From NCBI RefSeq assembly GCF_024323335.1, contig NC_066583.1, positions 13,048,665-13,112,664 of the forward strand: DNA of 64,000 nucleotides. The letters run 5' to 3'. The position numbers and the translations under genes were made by a program. This document shows, in pieces, positions 1-10,780 of the stretch (positions within the stretch are counted from its first letter, which is position 1; every line of letters begins with the position of its first letter). The notes beneath the pieces were generated by a model, which saw only the letters and a program-made list of their open reading frames with translations, was not told where the DNA came from and did no database searches. This stretch comes from Lathyrus oleraceus (lineage: Eukaryota > Streptophyta > Magnoliopsida > Fabales > Fabaceae).

Positions 1-1131
1 ACTTCACTCCACCGCTAATATTAAAATTCAAAATTGGGATCTCATTCTCATTACCCATTTTCTTTTTCTTTTTTTTCTTTTGCACTATATTTTGTTATTT
101 ATATTGCATTGTTCTCAATAGAGACATAACTATATATATACACTGAAAATATGAGTTACTTATGTTAATACAATTGTTTTATCTAGAAGCTCTAATAGAT
201 ATATTACTTTTTTTTTTAATCTAGAAACTCTAATAGATAGATTAACATGAAATTTGATGTCAATTTAAGTCAAATTTTATTTTATTTTTAGTAAATACAA
301 AATAGCTAAGTAAAAAAAATACCTTTCTTTTAAAATTGAATTATGCATCGAAAAAAGAGAAGTTTCTTGTAAATTGTGTTAGTATTGGAAATAGAAATAA
401 AAATACACTAAAAACCAAATGATAATAAAAATATAGATTTAAATGCACTTTTAATCCACTTATTTTGATTTATTTTTTTTAATTTTGTCCTCATTTAAAA
501 AAAAATCAGCCTTTTGATCAATGTATTTATCATTTTATTTTTGATTTTCCCCTTTTAGGTTTGTCTATGTGGCGTCAAATTTATGACGTGACCCTCACAT
601 GTGATTGTCTATGTGGCACCACGAGACACATTTTCGATCACCTTATGCTTTTAAAAAAAAAAATTAAAAATATTGTTTAATATAAGAGTAAATTCCGATT
701 TTGGTCCCTCACAAAAATTGCAGAACCCAAATTTATCCTTGAGAAAAAAATGAATCATATTTAATCTCTTAGAAAATTTAATCGGGTCATATTAGTCCCC
801 CTGTTAACATTTTTCTTAAATCGTTTTTTTTCCTACTTTTACACCGTGACTGGACTGCCATGTGTGTTATTTATGACATGCATTTTTTAATAATTATGTG
901 GATAACTACGTTGGATTTTATTTTTTATTTTTTAAATACAAAATTGATTTTTATTTTTAATTTCAATTTTATTTTAAAACAATTCATATTTGAAAATATA
1001 AAAAAAAAGCCAAAAATTATTCATAGAACCCAAGTCCCTTCAAGTTAAATGGTAGTCTCTTTTCCACTAGACCAATCTCTAACACCCCATATAATATAAA
1101 TTTAGAATAATATCATACACGTGTTAATTGG
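1..1131. other. AT-rich flank, no gene
   Basis: No convincing coding region. The stretch is very AT-rich with many homopolymer runs. Near 690-810 it contains phrases of the 'TTTTGGTCCCTC' and 'TTAGTCCCCCTGTTAAC' type, which I associate with old dispersed plant repeats, but no terminal repeats could be delimited. It is the flank into which the first Ogre-type element appears to have inserted. Confidence 0.6.
1022..1087 (-). repeat. tRNA-derived, SINE-like head (degenerate)
   Basis: On the minus strand the stretch contains TGGTCTAGTGG, close to the pol III A box, and about 35 bases later GGGTTCTATGA, a weakened B box. This spacing is typical of tRNAs and tRNA-derived SINEs. No clover-leaf can be completed and no clear 3' end or target duplication was found, so it is not called as a tRNA gene. 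It could also be a fragment carried by another repeat. Confidence 0.3.
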
Positions 1132-3692
1132 TGTCACATCCTGATTTTGATCCTGAATCACCGATTCAACACATCCATCATAGTTATTGCATCTATACAT
1201 ATCATAACATGATTTCTGTACCGCATAGTGCCTAGAATATCAGTCGAAATAATTTTTTTGGAATTACAGGAGAACCGGTTGAATTAATCGCCAGATGTGC
1301 ATCAAATCAGTAGACGAAAAATTTTAAAATCAAGCTTGCAAACACCAGTTTTATTAATCTATGTTCCGCGTAGTTTAATCTGGTATGCTCGACTTATTTT
1401 TCGGCTAATGTTTCGGCCACCTTTCGACCCGCCTGAGCTTTTTAACCGGTCAAAATTTATTTCAGAATTAAAAGAAACGCTGTATTTTTCAATAAATATA
1501 TTTCATACTAATCATTTTAAGGCATTCAGTTTAAATTTCTGGGCACTTTGACGCCCGACTTTTATTCTCTTTCCACCCTTTTATTTATTTATTTTTAGTT
1601 AAAATGTCAGCCAATTTATTTAAGTTTTAGTTTATGTAGTTTAAATTTATCTCCGCTTAGTCTGTTTTATTTTTTTATTCAAAACAAATTTTACTTTGAT
1701 AATTAAAAAAAAAGGGTACATATTGAGAAATTTGGAAGATTAGAATAACAAAACAATTGCTGCATCGGATCCTTTTCTATGATCCACCTGTCACGCGACA
1801 GCTGGCAGGAGTGGGAAGTGGGATGGAGAATTAAGAGGTAACCATTTTCATGGCCTGCGGATAAGGGCATCCTAGAAGAGGACAAGAGACTCCGGACGTG
1901 TCTTTCTGGTAGAGGGTGAAGGTACAAATATTTGAATAGGTGGATACAAAAGAAGAAGGAAAGGAGGCGCAGAGAAAAAAGAATGATTACCTTTGTTTGT
2001 TTTTTTTGCTCAGTTTTCCCAACCTTTCTTTTTCTGCACGAAAGACACACTGAAACTTGGACCCAAGACACATTCCCAGCACCATATTTCTTCGACCCAC
2101 CGTTTCATGTATATCTTCTCTACCCCCGGCCTTCTCTTTCGGTAAAAAAGTTAGCCACTAAACCTTCAGATCACGATTTCTTAAACACTTCAAAGAACCA
2201 ATACTTCGCAACAATCACAAAGACTTAGTTCAGAAAGGCCTTCCAAAGTCCAGCTAGATATCCCAGCCGCTCGACTCAACGTTGCGTGTTTCCAGTAAAA
2301 GATCAAGCGGTAGAAGTAATATAATCAAACAACAGAGCTAGCGGCAGGAACTCACATGGAGGTAACAACTTTGATTCTCTTTTAGAAGTACCCTTTCCAT
2401 CGTTTTTTTCTTTTTTTCCGTTTATTTGTTTTGATTTCGGTTTCGTTGTTGTCTTTGTTTGTTGCATCAATGTTACGGTTTGGTTTTGAGAATGTCGGTA
2501 TGTCGTTCCGTTTGATAAATTTTACAAGTCTTATTTCCAAGTTTATGTTGTTATTTCTGTTTCATTTTAGGTATAGTACAATGGTAAATCTGGGTGGTTA
2601 CCGACTTTTGTTTTGCTTGTGTGAAAATGCCATGAATAAGCGGCATTTGACGCGACGTTGTCGTGCTGCTAGGCCATGCCTTGTGCTAATAAGTGTTACT
2701 TTTTTTCCATGATATAATTTGTTATTGTTTCTGTTGTACTGTCATGATAAACACTTCTGCCACTGCCATGATTGCTGTTGTTAATTGTTCTCCTATGCAT
2801 TAGTCTAACTTTGATTTTTACCTATCCCTGCCACCATGTGCTTCACTGTATTGTTGATACTATTTGTTTGTATCATTCTTGATGCATATCCCCTCTACAA
2901 CTTCTGTTCTGTGACTATGCATATTGATGATGCATGGTCTGGATTCTACCTGTTTGTCGTGTGTTCGATTTGGAATCTGCATTGTTATTCTACTCATATT
3001 GATGTTTGTCTTTTCCTGTTGTTACCGATACTACATCACACACTGTCGATTGAACGGTCTATCGTTGTTGTTTGCGGTCCCTGCATCACCATGCATTTAT
3101 CCATGTTTGCCTCGTTGCTAATTGTTGTTTATTAAGTGATTCCGACATGACACAATATTGGAGATGATGTATATCCTATTATCTGTCATGTTGCCATTCT
3201 ATACATGCTTGTATACATGATCGTCTATGTGACTCCATATCTCTATTGGTTGTTGAATTCATCCTTGCCCTAATCATTGTTGTTGCGCTGATTATTTTCA
3301 TGCATACTTGTCTTGATTTGCTCGTTGATATTTCCATCATTACACTGATCTTGCACTGTTGTGGTAGTGATCCCAATTCAATGACACGGTGATCTTGCAT
3401 TATTGTGGCATTGGTCTTAATTTTGTTGTTATGCTAGGTCTTGCATTGTTGCGGCATTGATTTTTGATCCTTTTGTTACACCCACATTTGCAATGTTCTC
3501 ACATTAATATTGATTTTATAGTAAGCACTAATGTTTGGCACTGATTATGCACTAACGTTATTTATACATATGCCTATGTTGTTTGCACTATTTATGTACT
3601 AATGGATGTCATCATGTTGCTATACTATTGTTTGTGCCACCGTGATGATTATCTACTGGCTACTGATGGTATTTTTTATTTTTGTTTTGACT

Positions 3693-3880
3693 AATATAGG
3701 ATATGCTAAATATTAGATTTGTCTTTATTAAGGAACAATGTCATATTTAGTGTCATATTTGGGATACAGCTAAAACGTATATGCTAAATATAGGATATGC
3801 TAAATATTAGATTTGTCTTTATTAAGGAACAATGTCATATTTAGTGTCATATTTGGGATACAGCTAAAACGTATATGCCT
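3693..3880. repeat. 94-bp tandem duplication inside the LTR
   Basis: Two essentially identical direct copies, starting with GGATATGCTAAATATTAG at 3699 and 3793, period 94 bp. A recent local duplication within an otherwise old LTR. Confidence 0.9.
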
Positions 3881-4271
3881 AGCCCCATTAGAGTTTTCCA
3901 TATTATGTATTATAATTCGTGCTTGGTTTCAAAATATAAGTGTACTCCATTTTATTTGTGAAACAAAATATAAGTGTACTCAAAACACATTCAAACCAAT
4001 CAAACATTTTTCTCGCCGCCGTGCGATTGACCATTAAACCCTTTCTCAAACAAAAAGTATTTTGTTTCAAGACGATGCAAAACAATGTTTCGTCCACTTG
4101 AACGTGTGAGTAAGCTTGCGACGTTTCCCGCGAATGTTGATTTGTAAATCGATTTGGCCGTGATGCGAATGTCCCCTTCTCCACTTGTTTTGGGTAGTCC
4201 CACAATATTTTCGTCGATTGACACAAAGTAGCTTTCGCTAAAATCGACCAACAAACAAACATTTTTCTACC

Positions 4272-4336
4272 TAGAACTACGTGAGCCTTGAGTTCTCTGT
4301 TGAGATACGTAGGAGCAGGATTTGTAAATCTTGTCA
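4272..4336 (+). other. Ogre LTR double-hairpin module (single copy)
   Basis: Contains GAACTACGTGAG, then a short hairpin (TCTC/GAGA), GATACGTAGG, then a second hairpin with stem CAGGATTT/AAATCTTG around 4316-4331. It corresponds to the six-copy module in the youngest Ogre LTR and to the single copy in the minus-strand Ogre LTR. Function unknown; see findings. Confidence 0.6.
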
Positions 4337-4724
4337 GGCCCATTAATAAAAAACATAGGTTTAGTCCCCTTCGTTAAAAATCCAAAAACATTCCTCTCTC
4401 TTCTATATTTTCTTTCCCACCTAAAAACTTGAAAGTCTAACATTCCAAACTAACACTAACGCACACAACTAACCTAATGGTTTCCGTTGAGTACAACGGA
4501 CGTGAGGGGTGCTAATACCTTCCCCTTGCGTAATTGACTATCGAACCCTGATTTGGTTGCGACGACCATAATCATTGTCGTTCTTTCTTGGGTGTTATCG
4601 ATATTTCCCCTTTTCTTTTAGGAATAAATAAAGTTCGGTGGCAAATCTGTTCAGTCCATCGTTGCGAGCGTGCGATTGTGCTTCGCTAGGTCGTTCTCTC
4701 ATTTTTTTTCCGAGATACGACAAA

Positions 4725-4742
4725 TGGCGACTCTGCTGGGGA
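4725..4742 (+). other. Primer-binding site, tRNA-Arg type
   Basis: TGGCGACTCTGCTGGGGA, the 18-base Ogre/Tat PBS complementary to the 3' end of tRNA-Arg, two bases after the LTR end. The identical 18-mer occurs in the two other Ogre elements here. Confidence 0.95.
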
Positions 4743-5660
4743 CTGTTTCCCTAAGTGAGTCAAGCCTAGTTAGGACGTTTGTGTGCCTTGTTTGTTTACT
4801 TGTGTGGCTTTTTTTGTATTGCTCATGTTATCTTTATTGTTATATTGATATATCTATTGTATATTGGTTCCATTGTGATGTTGGTATTTGGATATTCTGA
4901 TTGCAAACCATGTGGGAAAGACTCTATACCCGAGTCTAGAGTGGAAAACCATAAGATATGACGATGATTGAGTAGTACAGACTCTCGAGGTGAATACTTC
5001 GTAAGAGTCGGTATGAGAACCTCACTTAGAGTAGATCCTTTTGCAAATATTGTCGCCCGAGGTGAATACTTCGTAAGCTTCAATATTTCATAGGGGTCTA
5101 TGACTCTAAGGACCTTTTAGAACATTGAACCTTTGGCCAACTAGGAATGATGGTTGCGTAGTATGGATTCCCAAGGTGAATGCTTCGTAAGAATCGGTAC
5201 GAGAACCTCGCTCAGAATAGATTCTCTAGATTGAGTTGAAGATTGGAAAGCATTTTCCGAAGCATCAAACATTCTTTTGAATCTGTGACTCTGAGTACCC
5301 TGTCTAGAACCAAAGTCGATGGTTACGTAGAACGGACTCCCGAGGTGAATACTTAGTAAGAGTCAGTACGAGAACCTCACCCAGAATAGATTCCCTTGAT
5401 GAAGTTGATGACCGGAAAGCATTTTCCGTAAGGGTCAAACATTCTTGTGAATCGGTGACTCTGGGGATCCTTTGTAACAAAGCCCTAGATCATACCCGGT
5501 GAGAACCCCATTTTGGAAAGCAATTAGATTTATCCATACCTCAGACCTTTGAACTTGTACCAAAAAAAATATTGCATCCATCCATTCATTGCATACGCAT
5601 AAAAAGCAAAACTCTTAGTTTGTTTTGCATTGTTTCAGGAATCCAATACTTGTTAGAAAA
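4743..5660 (+). other. Leader with a repeated hairpin array
   Basis: Untranslated region between PBS and ORF1. Four copies of a unit with core CGAGGTGAATACTTCGTAAG lie at about 4985, 5058, 5171 and 5340, each inside an inverted repeat: GACTC/GAGTC (4980-5009), AAATATTG/CAATATTT (5045-5088), GATTC/GAATC (5166-5195), GACTC/GAGTC (5335-5364). Three copies are followed by 'GAGAACCTC.C..AGA.TAGAT'. A pyrimidine-rich tract with TTGTTTCAG at 5630-5638 lies just before the ORF1 start and looks like a splice acceptor. Confidence 0.75.
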
Positions 5661-7400
5661 ATGAATCCTGAGAGAAGAAGCACTTTTCAGTTCAAATACA
5701 AGAACGTGAACCTTACCAGCCTGCAGAAGTTGAGTGCCAAAGTAACACCAATCAAACTCAACAACTTTGTGCAAGACTATGGAAGAATTTTGGACATCTT
5801 AAATGAGAAGATGGACATGATGATTGCGGGAACTATTGCTTAGTTCTATGATCCACCTCTACGTTGTTTCACATTCTTTGATTTCTAGTTGGCTCCAACC
5901 TTGGAAGAGTTTGAGAGGATTGTAGGCCGGAATTTGAAGGATCATAATCCATTTCCTAAGTTTGATGAATGTATTCCTCCCAAGAGGATAGCTTTAGCTT
6001 TAGGTTTGAAGGTTTCTGAAGTTGTGGACAATTGGGATGTGAAGGAAGCTTTCAATGGTTTTTCTAGAAAGATCTTGGAAGATCAAGCTAAGAAGATGGA
6101 AAAAGAGGGGAATTGGAAAGCTTTCTATGCTGTGTTAGCTGCGTTGGTATATGGGATAGTTCTCTTACCAAATATTGACCATTTTGTGGACCATCTGGCT
6201 GTGAGGATCTTTCTCTCTGGTAACCCTGTACCGTTCCTCCTAGAGGACCTCTACTATTCTCTCCATGAGCGTCACGAGAAGAAGGGAGGAACCATTTTAT
6301 GTTGTGCACAACTGTTGCATGCATGGTTTAGATCTCATATGCCCGAAGAAGGCCCTTTTGTCTCAAAGGAACTCGAACCTTCTCAGAAATTAGCTTCTCT
6401 CACTTCCAATCATGTTAAGTGGTACATCAGGAATTGGGAAACTCAGGATGTTATTGTCTGCATTGGAGACTTCCCCAATGTACCTTTGATAGGGACCAAG
6501 GGTTGCATCAACTACAACCCCGTGTTATCTTTGAGGCAACATGGTTACCCTATGAATGGCCCTCCAAGAGTTGAAGATTTAGAGCCTTTCATCTTGCACA
6601 GCGCGGAAGCAGATCACCCCACGGTGAAGAAGATCAAGAGGTCATGGCAAGCAATTATCAGAAAGGGTAAGGAGTTGGGTAAGAGAAATGTCATTGCTCG
6701 AGATCCTTATACTTGTTGGGTGAGAGAGAGGGTTCAAATGGTTAAACTCCATTTCCCATTTGATCCTTCTATCTATCCGTTGGTTCCTGAGCCAGAACCC
6801 ATATTACCTGAAGATGTGGAGAAGCTTAATGCCCGTATTAAGGAGCTGGAGTTGGAGAATGCTGACTTGAGGATTAAGCTCGGCCGAGTCTCGGTAGAGA
6901 ATGGGAATTTGAAAGATGGTCAACAAAAGAAGGATGAAGAACTTGAAATTTCCAACAAAAGGGCCAGGGAGTCTGAGGCAAGGAGAGAAAAGTTCAGACA
7001 AGCGCTCTATAACACTAAGTCTGTGTTCAAGACGAAGGAGGAGGAGTTGGATAAAGTTGTACTCCGGATCCAAAAACTCTATAGTTGAGTGCGTGGATCA
7101 GGATGATGCCTATCTGATATTGTTGAGTGAGTGCAGATATTGGAGAAACCTCTATAGGGACATCGAGGTGACCAAGGCCTCCAAGGACTTTACACTGAGT
7201 GGAAAGGCAAATTTCTGAGGTTGTCTAAATTTGCAAGTTCCGTCATGCAAGAGCTACCTGAGAAATTGCAAGAAGCTGATTGGTGCATGTGTCCAGAGAA
7301 CACCCCACATCAAGTTTTTAATTTCATTAAATTTTGTAAGGTGATGTTGGAGGGGCTAACTATCGACCTGACTACGGTGTGGAAATCCCATAAGCCATAG
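5661..7400 (+). pseudogene. Ogre ORF1, decayed
   Basis: Counterpart of the intact ORF1 at 44310-45950. ORF1 is the extra protein encoded upstream of gag in Ogre-type elements; its role is not established. The start MNPERRS at 5661 follows the acceptor-like tract. Shared blocks include FYDP.LRCFTF, APTLEE and a GTKGCINYNPVLSLRQ motif, then a C-terminal Lys/Glu-rich coiled coil from about 6810. Stops at 5841-5843 and 5886-5888 (both TAG) stand where the intact paralogue has glutamine (CAG). The frame shifts near 7075 and returns near 7190, and the original frame ends at TAG 7398-7400, giving 579 codons against 546 residues in the paralogue. Confidence 0.9.
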
Positions 7401-7684
7401 GAATTTTGTCTGTGTTTGAACTCTGTTCTAAATTAATGAAGAAATTGCTTTTTGGGATTCATTTTATTGTGTTTTATTGCTTTATTGCTTTAAATACTTG
7501 CGAACAAATGTTATTGCATTTCTGAAATGAATGACTGAAACTAACCAAGAGTTTTGCAAACAAGATGCATCCATACATGCATTCATATATTTTCAAAATA
7601 GAGTCTCACTCCATCCTTTCTTCCTTCAGTTTCACGTTGAATCTTCAACACCAGTACAATACTCGCGCCCGAGTAAGACAAAGG
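7401..7684 (+). other. ORF1-gag spacer
   Basis: Untranslated spacer of the oldest Ogre. It contains a GCATCCATACATGCATTCAT run followed by a pyrimidine-rich tract ending TTCCTTCAG near 7629, resembling the tract that precedes gag in the intact element. No coding sequence seen. Confidence 0.55.
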
Positions 7685-9072
7685 ATGGCCGAACAAGAGC
7701 AAGAGAGCGCCAGAGTTAGAGCTTAATTAGATGAAATCAAGGTAGTCATGTCCCACATGAGAGAGATGCTGCAAGCTTTGACTTTCAAATTTGAAGCTCC
7801 ACAAGTGACCATGATTTCGGAGATCACGAGCCCAGCAGTCGAAGTCCAACTTCAGAGGTCTTTACCTTTAACCATGCCTCCATATGGGTTACCTTATGAC
7901 TTCATCCCTCGAGCGAAAGTAGTGCATGACATGGGGAAATCTGTCCAACAAGCTGTGCCATTGCCGGTTTACACCAATGCACGCCCAGTCGTCCACACCA
8001 TTGCTCCCCCGGCTGCCTATGCTAGGCATGTTCCGCATTTTGAAGATCAAAATCACATGTATCAGACTGTCGACTCAACCGTTTGTGGTGATGAAGTAAG
8101 ATTTGAAGATTTCAGAGAAGTGAAGAAGAACATGCAACTCCTTGAGATGAAGTTCCGAGCATTAGAAGGAGACCACGTCTTTGGTTCTGCTGCCAAAGAA
8201 ATGTGCCTTGTATCTGGGTTGGTGTTTTCGGCCAAGTTCAAAACTCCAGATTTCGACAAGTATAAGGGGCATACTTGCCCAAAGAGCCATCTCATCATGT
8301 ATTACCATAAAATGGCTGCTCACGTGGAAGACGACAAGCTGATGATCCATTGTTTCTAAGATAGCTTGAGTGGGGCTCCTTCCAAGTGGTATTTAAGTCT
8401 GGATCAAAGTAGGATCAGATGTTTCCAGGACCTGTCAGACGCGTTCATAAAACACTACAAATACAACATGGACATGGCGCCTGACATAAGACATTTGCAA
8501 AGCATGTTCCAGCATGACAAGGAGTCCTTCAAGGAATATGCTCAGAGATGGAGGGAACTGGCTTCTCAAGTTGAACCACCTCTAGCCGAAAAGGAACTGG
8601 CCGAACTGTTCATCAACACTGTCCAACCCCAATTCTATGAGAAGATGGTTGGAAGTGCTTCCTTGGGATTCTTTGACATTGTTGCATAGGATCTTGTGTC
8701 GAATATGGCTTAAGAAATGGTAAACTTGCGGTTGTGGCTGGAACTTCAAGTGTTAATCCAAAGAAGTTCTTTGGAGGGTTTCCCAGAAAGAAGGAAGGTG
8801 AAACTAATGTTGTGTCTATTAGCCAAGGAAGAGCCCCTCCAAGAAGGAGACAACAACAATATTCACCACAGTAGTATGTTCAACAACCCTTTCCATATCA
8901 GCAGCCTATGAATCCCGTTCAGTATGCCCTACAACCGTACATAGACGTTGTGGCACCCGCCTTCAATCAACAACCTGCTCAGGCTTATCAACCACCTCTA
9001 GTTTATCGACCAACTCCAGTTCAACAATGTGCTCCTGTTCCTCCAATTTATCAACAAGCACCAGCAGCTCCT
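7685..9072 (+). pseudogene. Ogre gag, decayed and interrupted
   Basis: Capsid polyprotein of a Ty3/gypsy element. The start MAEQEQES at 7685 lies in the same frame as the long block from 7748. The central part matches the intact gag at 46423-47928: SFKEYAQRWRELAS, YKYNMDMAP and a D.LSGA block all recur. In-frame stops are TAA at 7724-7726, TAA at 8357-8359 (the paralogue has CAA, glutamine, before DSLSGA) and TAG at 8687-8689. The frame then shifts and continues into a Gln/Pro-rich segment (about 8840-9072) rich in QQP and PVQ. The sequence stops at the Athila LTR, so zinc knuckle and protease are not seen here. Confidence 0.88.
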
Positions 9073-10667
9073 TGATAACGCGAAATTACATCGTATATTT
9101 GCCTTGATTTACACTCAATAATCGTTACACTTTCATTTATATTCCAATTATTCCGTAAGTGTTCGAGTTATTTTTACAAGTATTTCAACCCCCATGCTTA
9201 AATGACCCAAGTATAGAAAAGGAAGGAAAAGAAAAAGAAACAGAAGAGAAAGCAGCAGAAAAAAAATAGAGAATACAAACTTTGTGGATGTGACGACCGT
9301 CACAAAGCATGTAACGACCGGCACGCCCAGCCTGTGACGACCGTCACAGGCCCATCATGAACGTCACGCGGCCACGATCAGCGCCTTGAAACAGCTAAAC
9401 AGTAGTGAGCCAATAGGCCTAAATTCTTGGGGTTCAACCACTTGCCCATGATTTCCTCACTCAACCGAGTCATCCTTGTTTCTCTCAACTGCCAAGACCT
9501 AATAAGGGATATAAAATGACGGAAGTTGGAAACCCACGGGGACGCTTAATTTTTCTTTTGGAAGCCAGCTTTGAAGACCTTTTTCTCTCTATATTTTTTC
9601 ACAAAAATTCTATTTTGTCTTTTACTTTTCTTCCGCAACATTAATTTTCTTTTACCGTTCAGAGCTTTGATTTTCCCTTTTTCCTTTCCACTTTTCATTT
9701 AGCCAAAGTAGTAGTTTCCTACACTGAGGACCTACTACAATTTATTTAATTTAGTCTAAGCGATTACTTTGAAGGAGCAGAATCCTACCAACCTGTGGAG
9801 GACTGCTCAAGTACTTCAAGATTAAGCATATTCTATTAATCCAATTTCCAGGTTTTTATTCAATTGTTATTGCTTTATTATTATTGTAATCATGTCTGTT
9901 TTATTGTTGATCTGTTTATGTTCGTATGTGTTTGCATTGTTTAACATGTCCGGCTAAACTACCAGTATCGGTATGTAACAATTTAATTAGATAGGATTTA
10001 ATAATAATTGGTGTAAAACTTCTTTTCTCAAACAATCTTTTTGGTTGTGATTTTTAATTTAAATTTAATTAACTTTGTCACAAGAGTGAGAAGCTATTAA
10101 TACGATTTTGCCACGAGAGTGGGAAATTAACTAAGGTGAGAACTGACAATCGCGAGAGCGTGAGGGTCAAACTGGATAGTAAAAACTAGGCATTGATTTT
10201 AAAAACAGCGAGAGCACTTTAAAAGCAATTAGAACTTATTTATTTTCAAAAAGTATTTTTAACTTCAAATGGGACAGCGAGAGCGTACATTCTGAATTAA
10301 AGGTATAATCAAAATCAAAAATCACGAGAGTGTGAGATAAAGCCTTTAAAATAAGTATTTTCTACTTAAAGATATTTGGTGCTTAAATTATACATCGGTG
10401 ACTTATCGAATCCCCGACGATTAATGCGTTGCATACTGATATCCTTCTATTAATATTTTCTTAAAACTTAACTTCCCTTAGATTTAATTTTCTTCAACCA
10501 AACTTCTAAAAATCATTCCCTTAGCTAAACATAATAACGTCGGTATCATTAGTTTGACCATCGGTCCTTGTGGGTTCGATATCTTTTAAAACTAAAATGA
10601 CTGGACTGTGCACTTGCAGTCAAGTACCCGATAGACTATATCCTATATACAGTCACGAGACGTATCA
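9073..10667 (+). repeat. 5' LTR of the Athila-type element
   Basis: 1595 bp, TG...CA ends. Near 9291-9370 it holds three short inverted repeats of the TGTGAC-GACC-GTCACA kind. Between about 10080 and 10335 it holds a scattered motif, CGAGAGCGTGAG and variants (CACGAGAGTG, AGCGAGAGC), six or so times. There is no coding sequence. Confidence 0.9.
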
Positions 10668-10673
10668 AGTTTT

Positions 10674-10691
10674 TGGCGCCGTTGTCGGGGA
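10674..10691 (+). other. Primer-binding site, tRNA-Asp type
   Basis: TGGCGCCGTTGTCGGGGA, six bases after the LTR. It matches the usual Athila PBS for plant tRNA-Asp except one base (T for C at the twelfth position). Confidence 0.9.
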
Positions 10692-10780
10692 CCTGATTTA
10701 GTCAAATAGTGCGATTCTTTCGTTGCACGGTATAGACTAAGGTAAAAACTAATCTCCCTTCCCTTATTTCCCCCAATTGT

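Larger units (their letters stand above)
1132..4722 (+). repeat. 5' LTR of the oldest Ogre-type element
   Basis: The right end is firm: it ends in ...GATACGACA two bases before the tRNA-Arg PBS. Its last 250 bases align with the ends of the other Ogre LTRs here ('GGTGCTAATACCTTCCCC', then 'GGAATAAATAAAG..CGGTGGC', compare 43319-43450). The left end, TGTCACATCC, is inferred from resemblance to other Ogre/Tat LTR starts. The middle, about 2400-3650, is T-rich low-complexity DNA with only chance reading frames. Confidence 0.65.
1132..9072 (+). mobile_element. Oldest layer: Ogre/Tat-type LTR retrotransposon, 5' part
   Basis: Ty3/gypsy element of the Ogre/Tat type. The order is long LTR, tRNA-Arg PBS, leader with repeats, ORF1, then gag. 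It is cut at 9072 by the Athila-type insertion; its pol and 3' LTR must lie right of the window if they survive. Both coding regions carry stops and frameshifts, so it is dead. The left boundary rests on an LTR-like start (TGTCACATCC) after ATTGG and cannot be confirmed because the 3' copy is not in the window. Confidence 0.8.

Noticed and set aside
3903..4343. 146-codon minus-strand frame in the oldest Ogre LTR
   Set aside because: Antisense to the conserved LTR end; no domain recognised.
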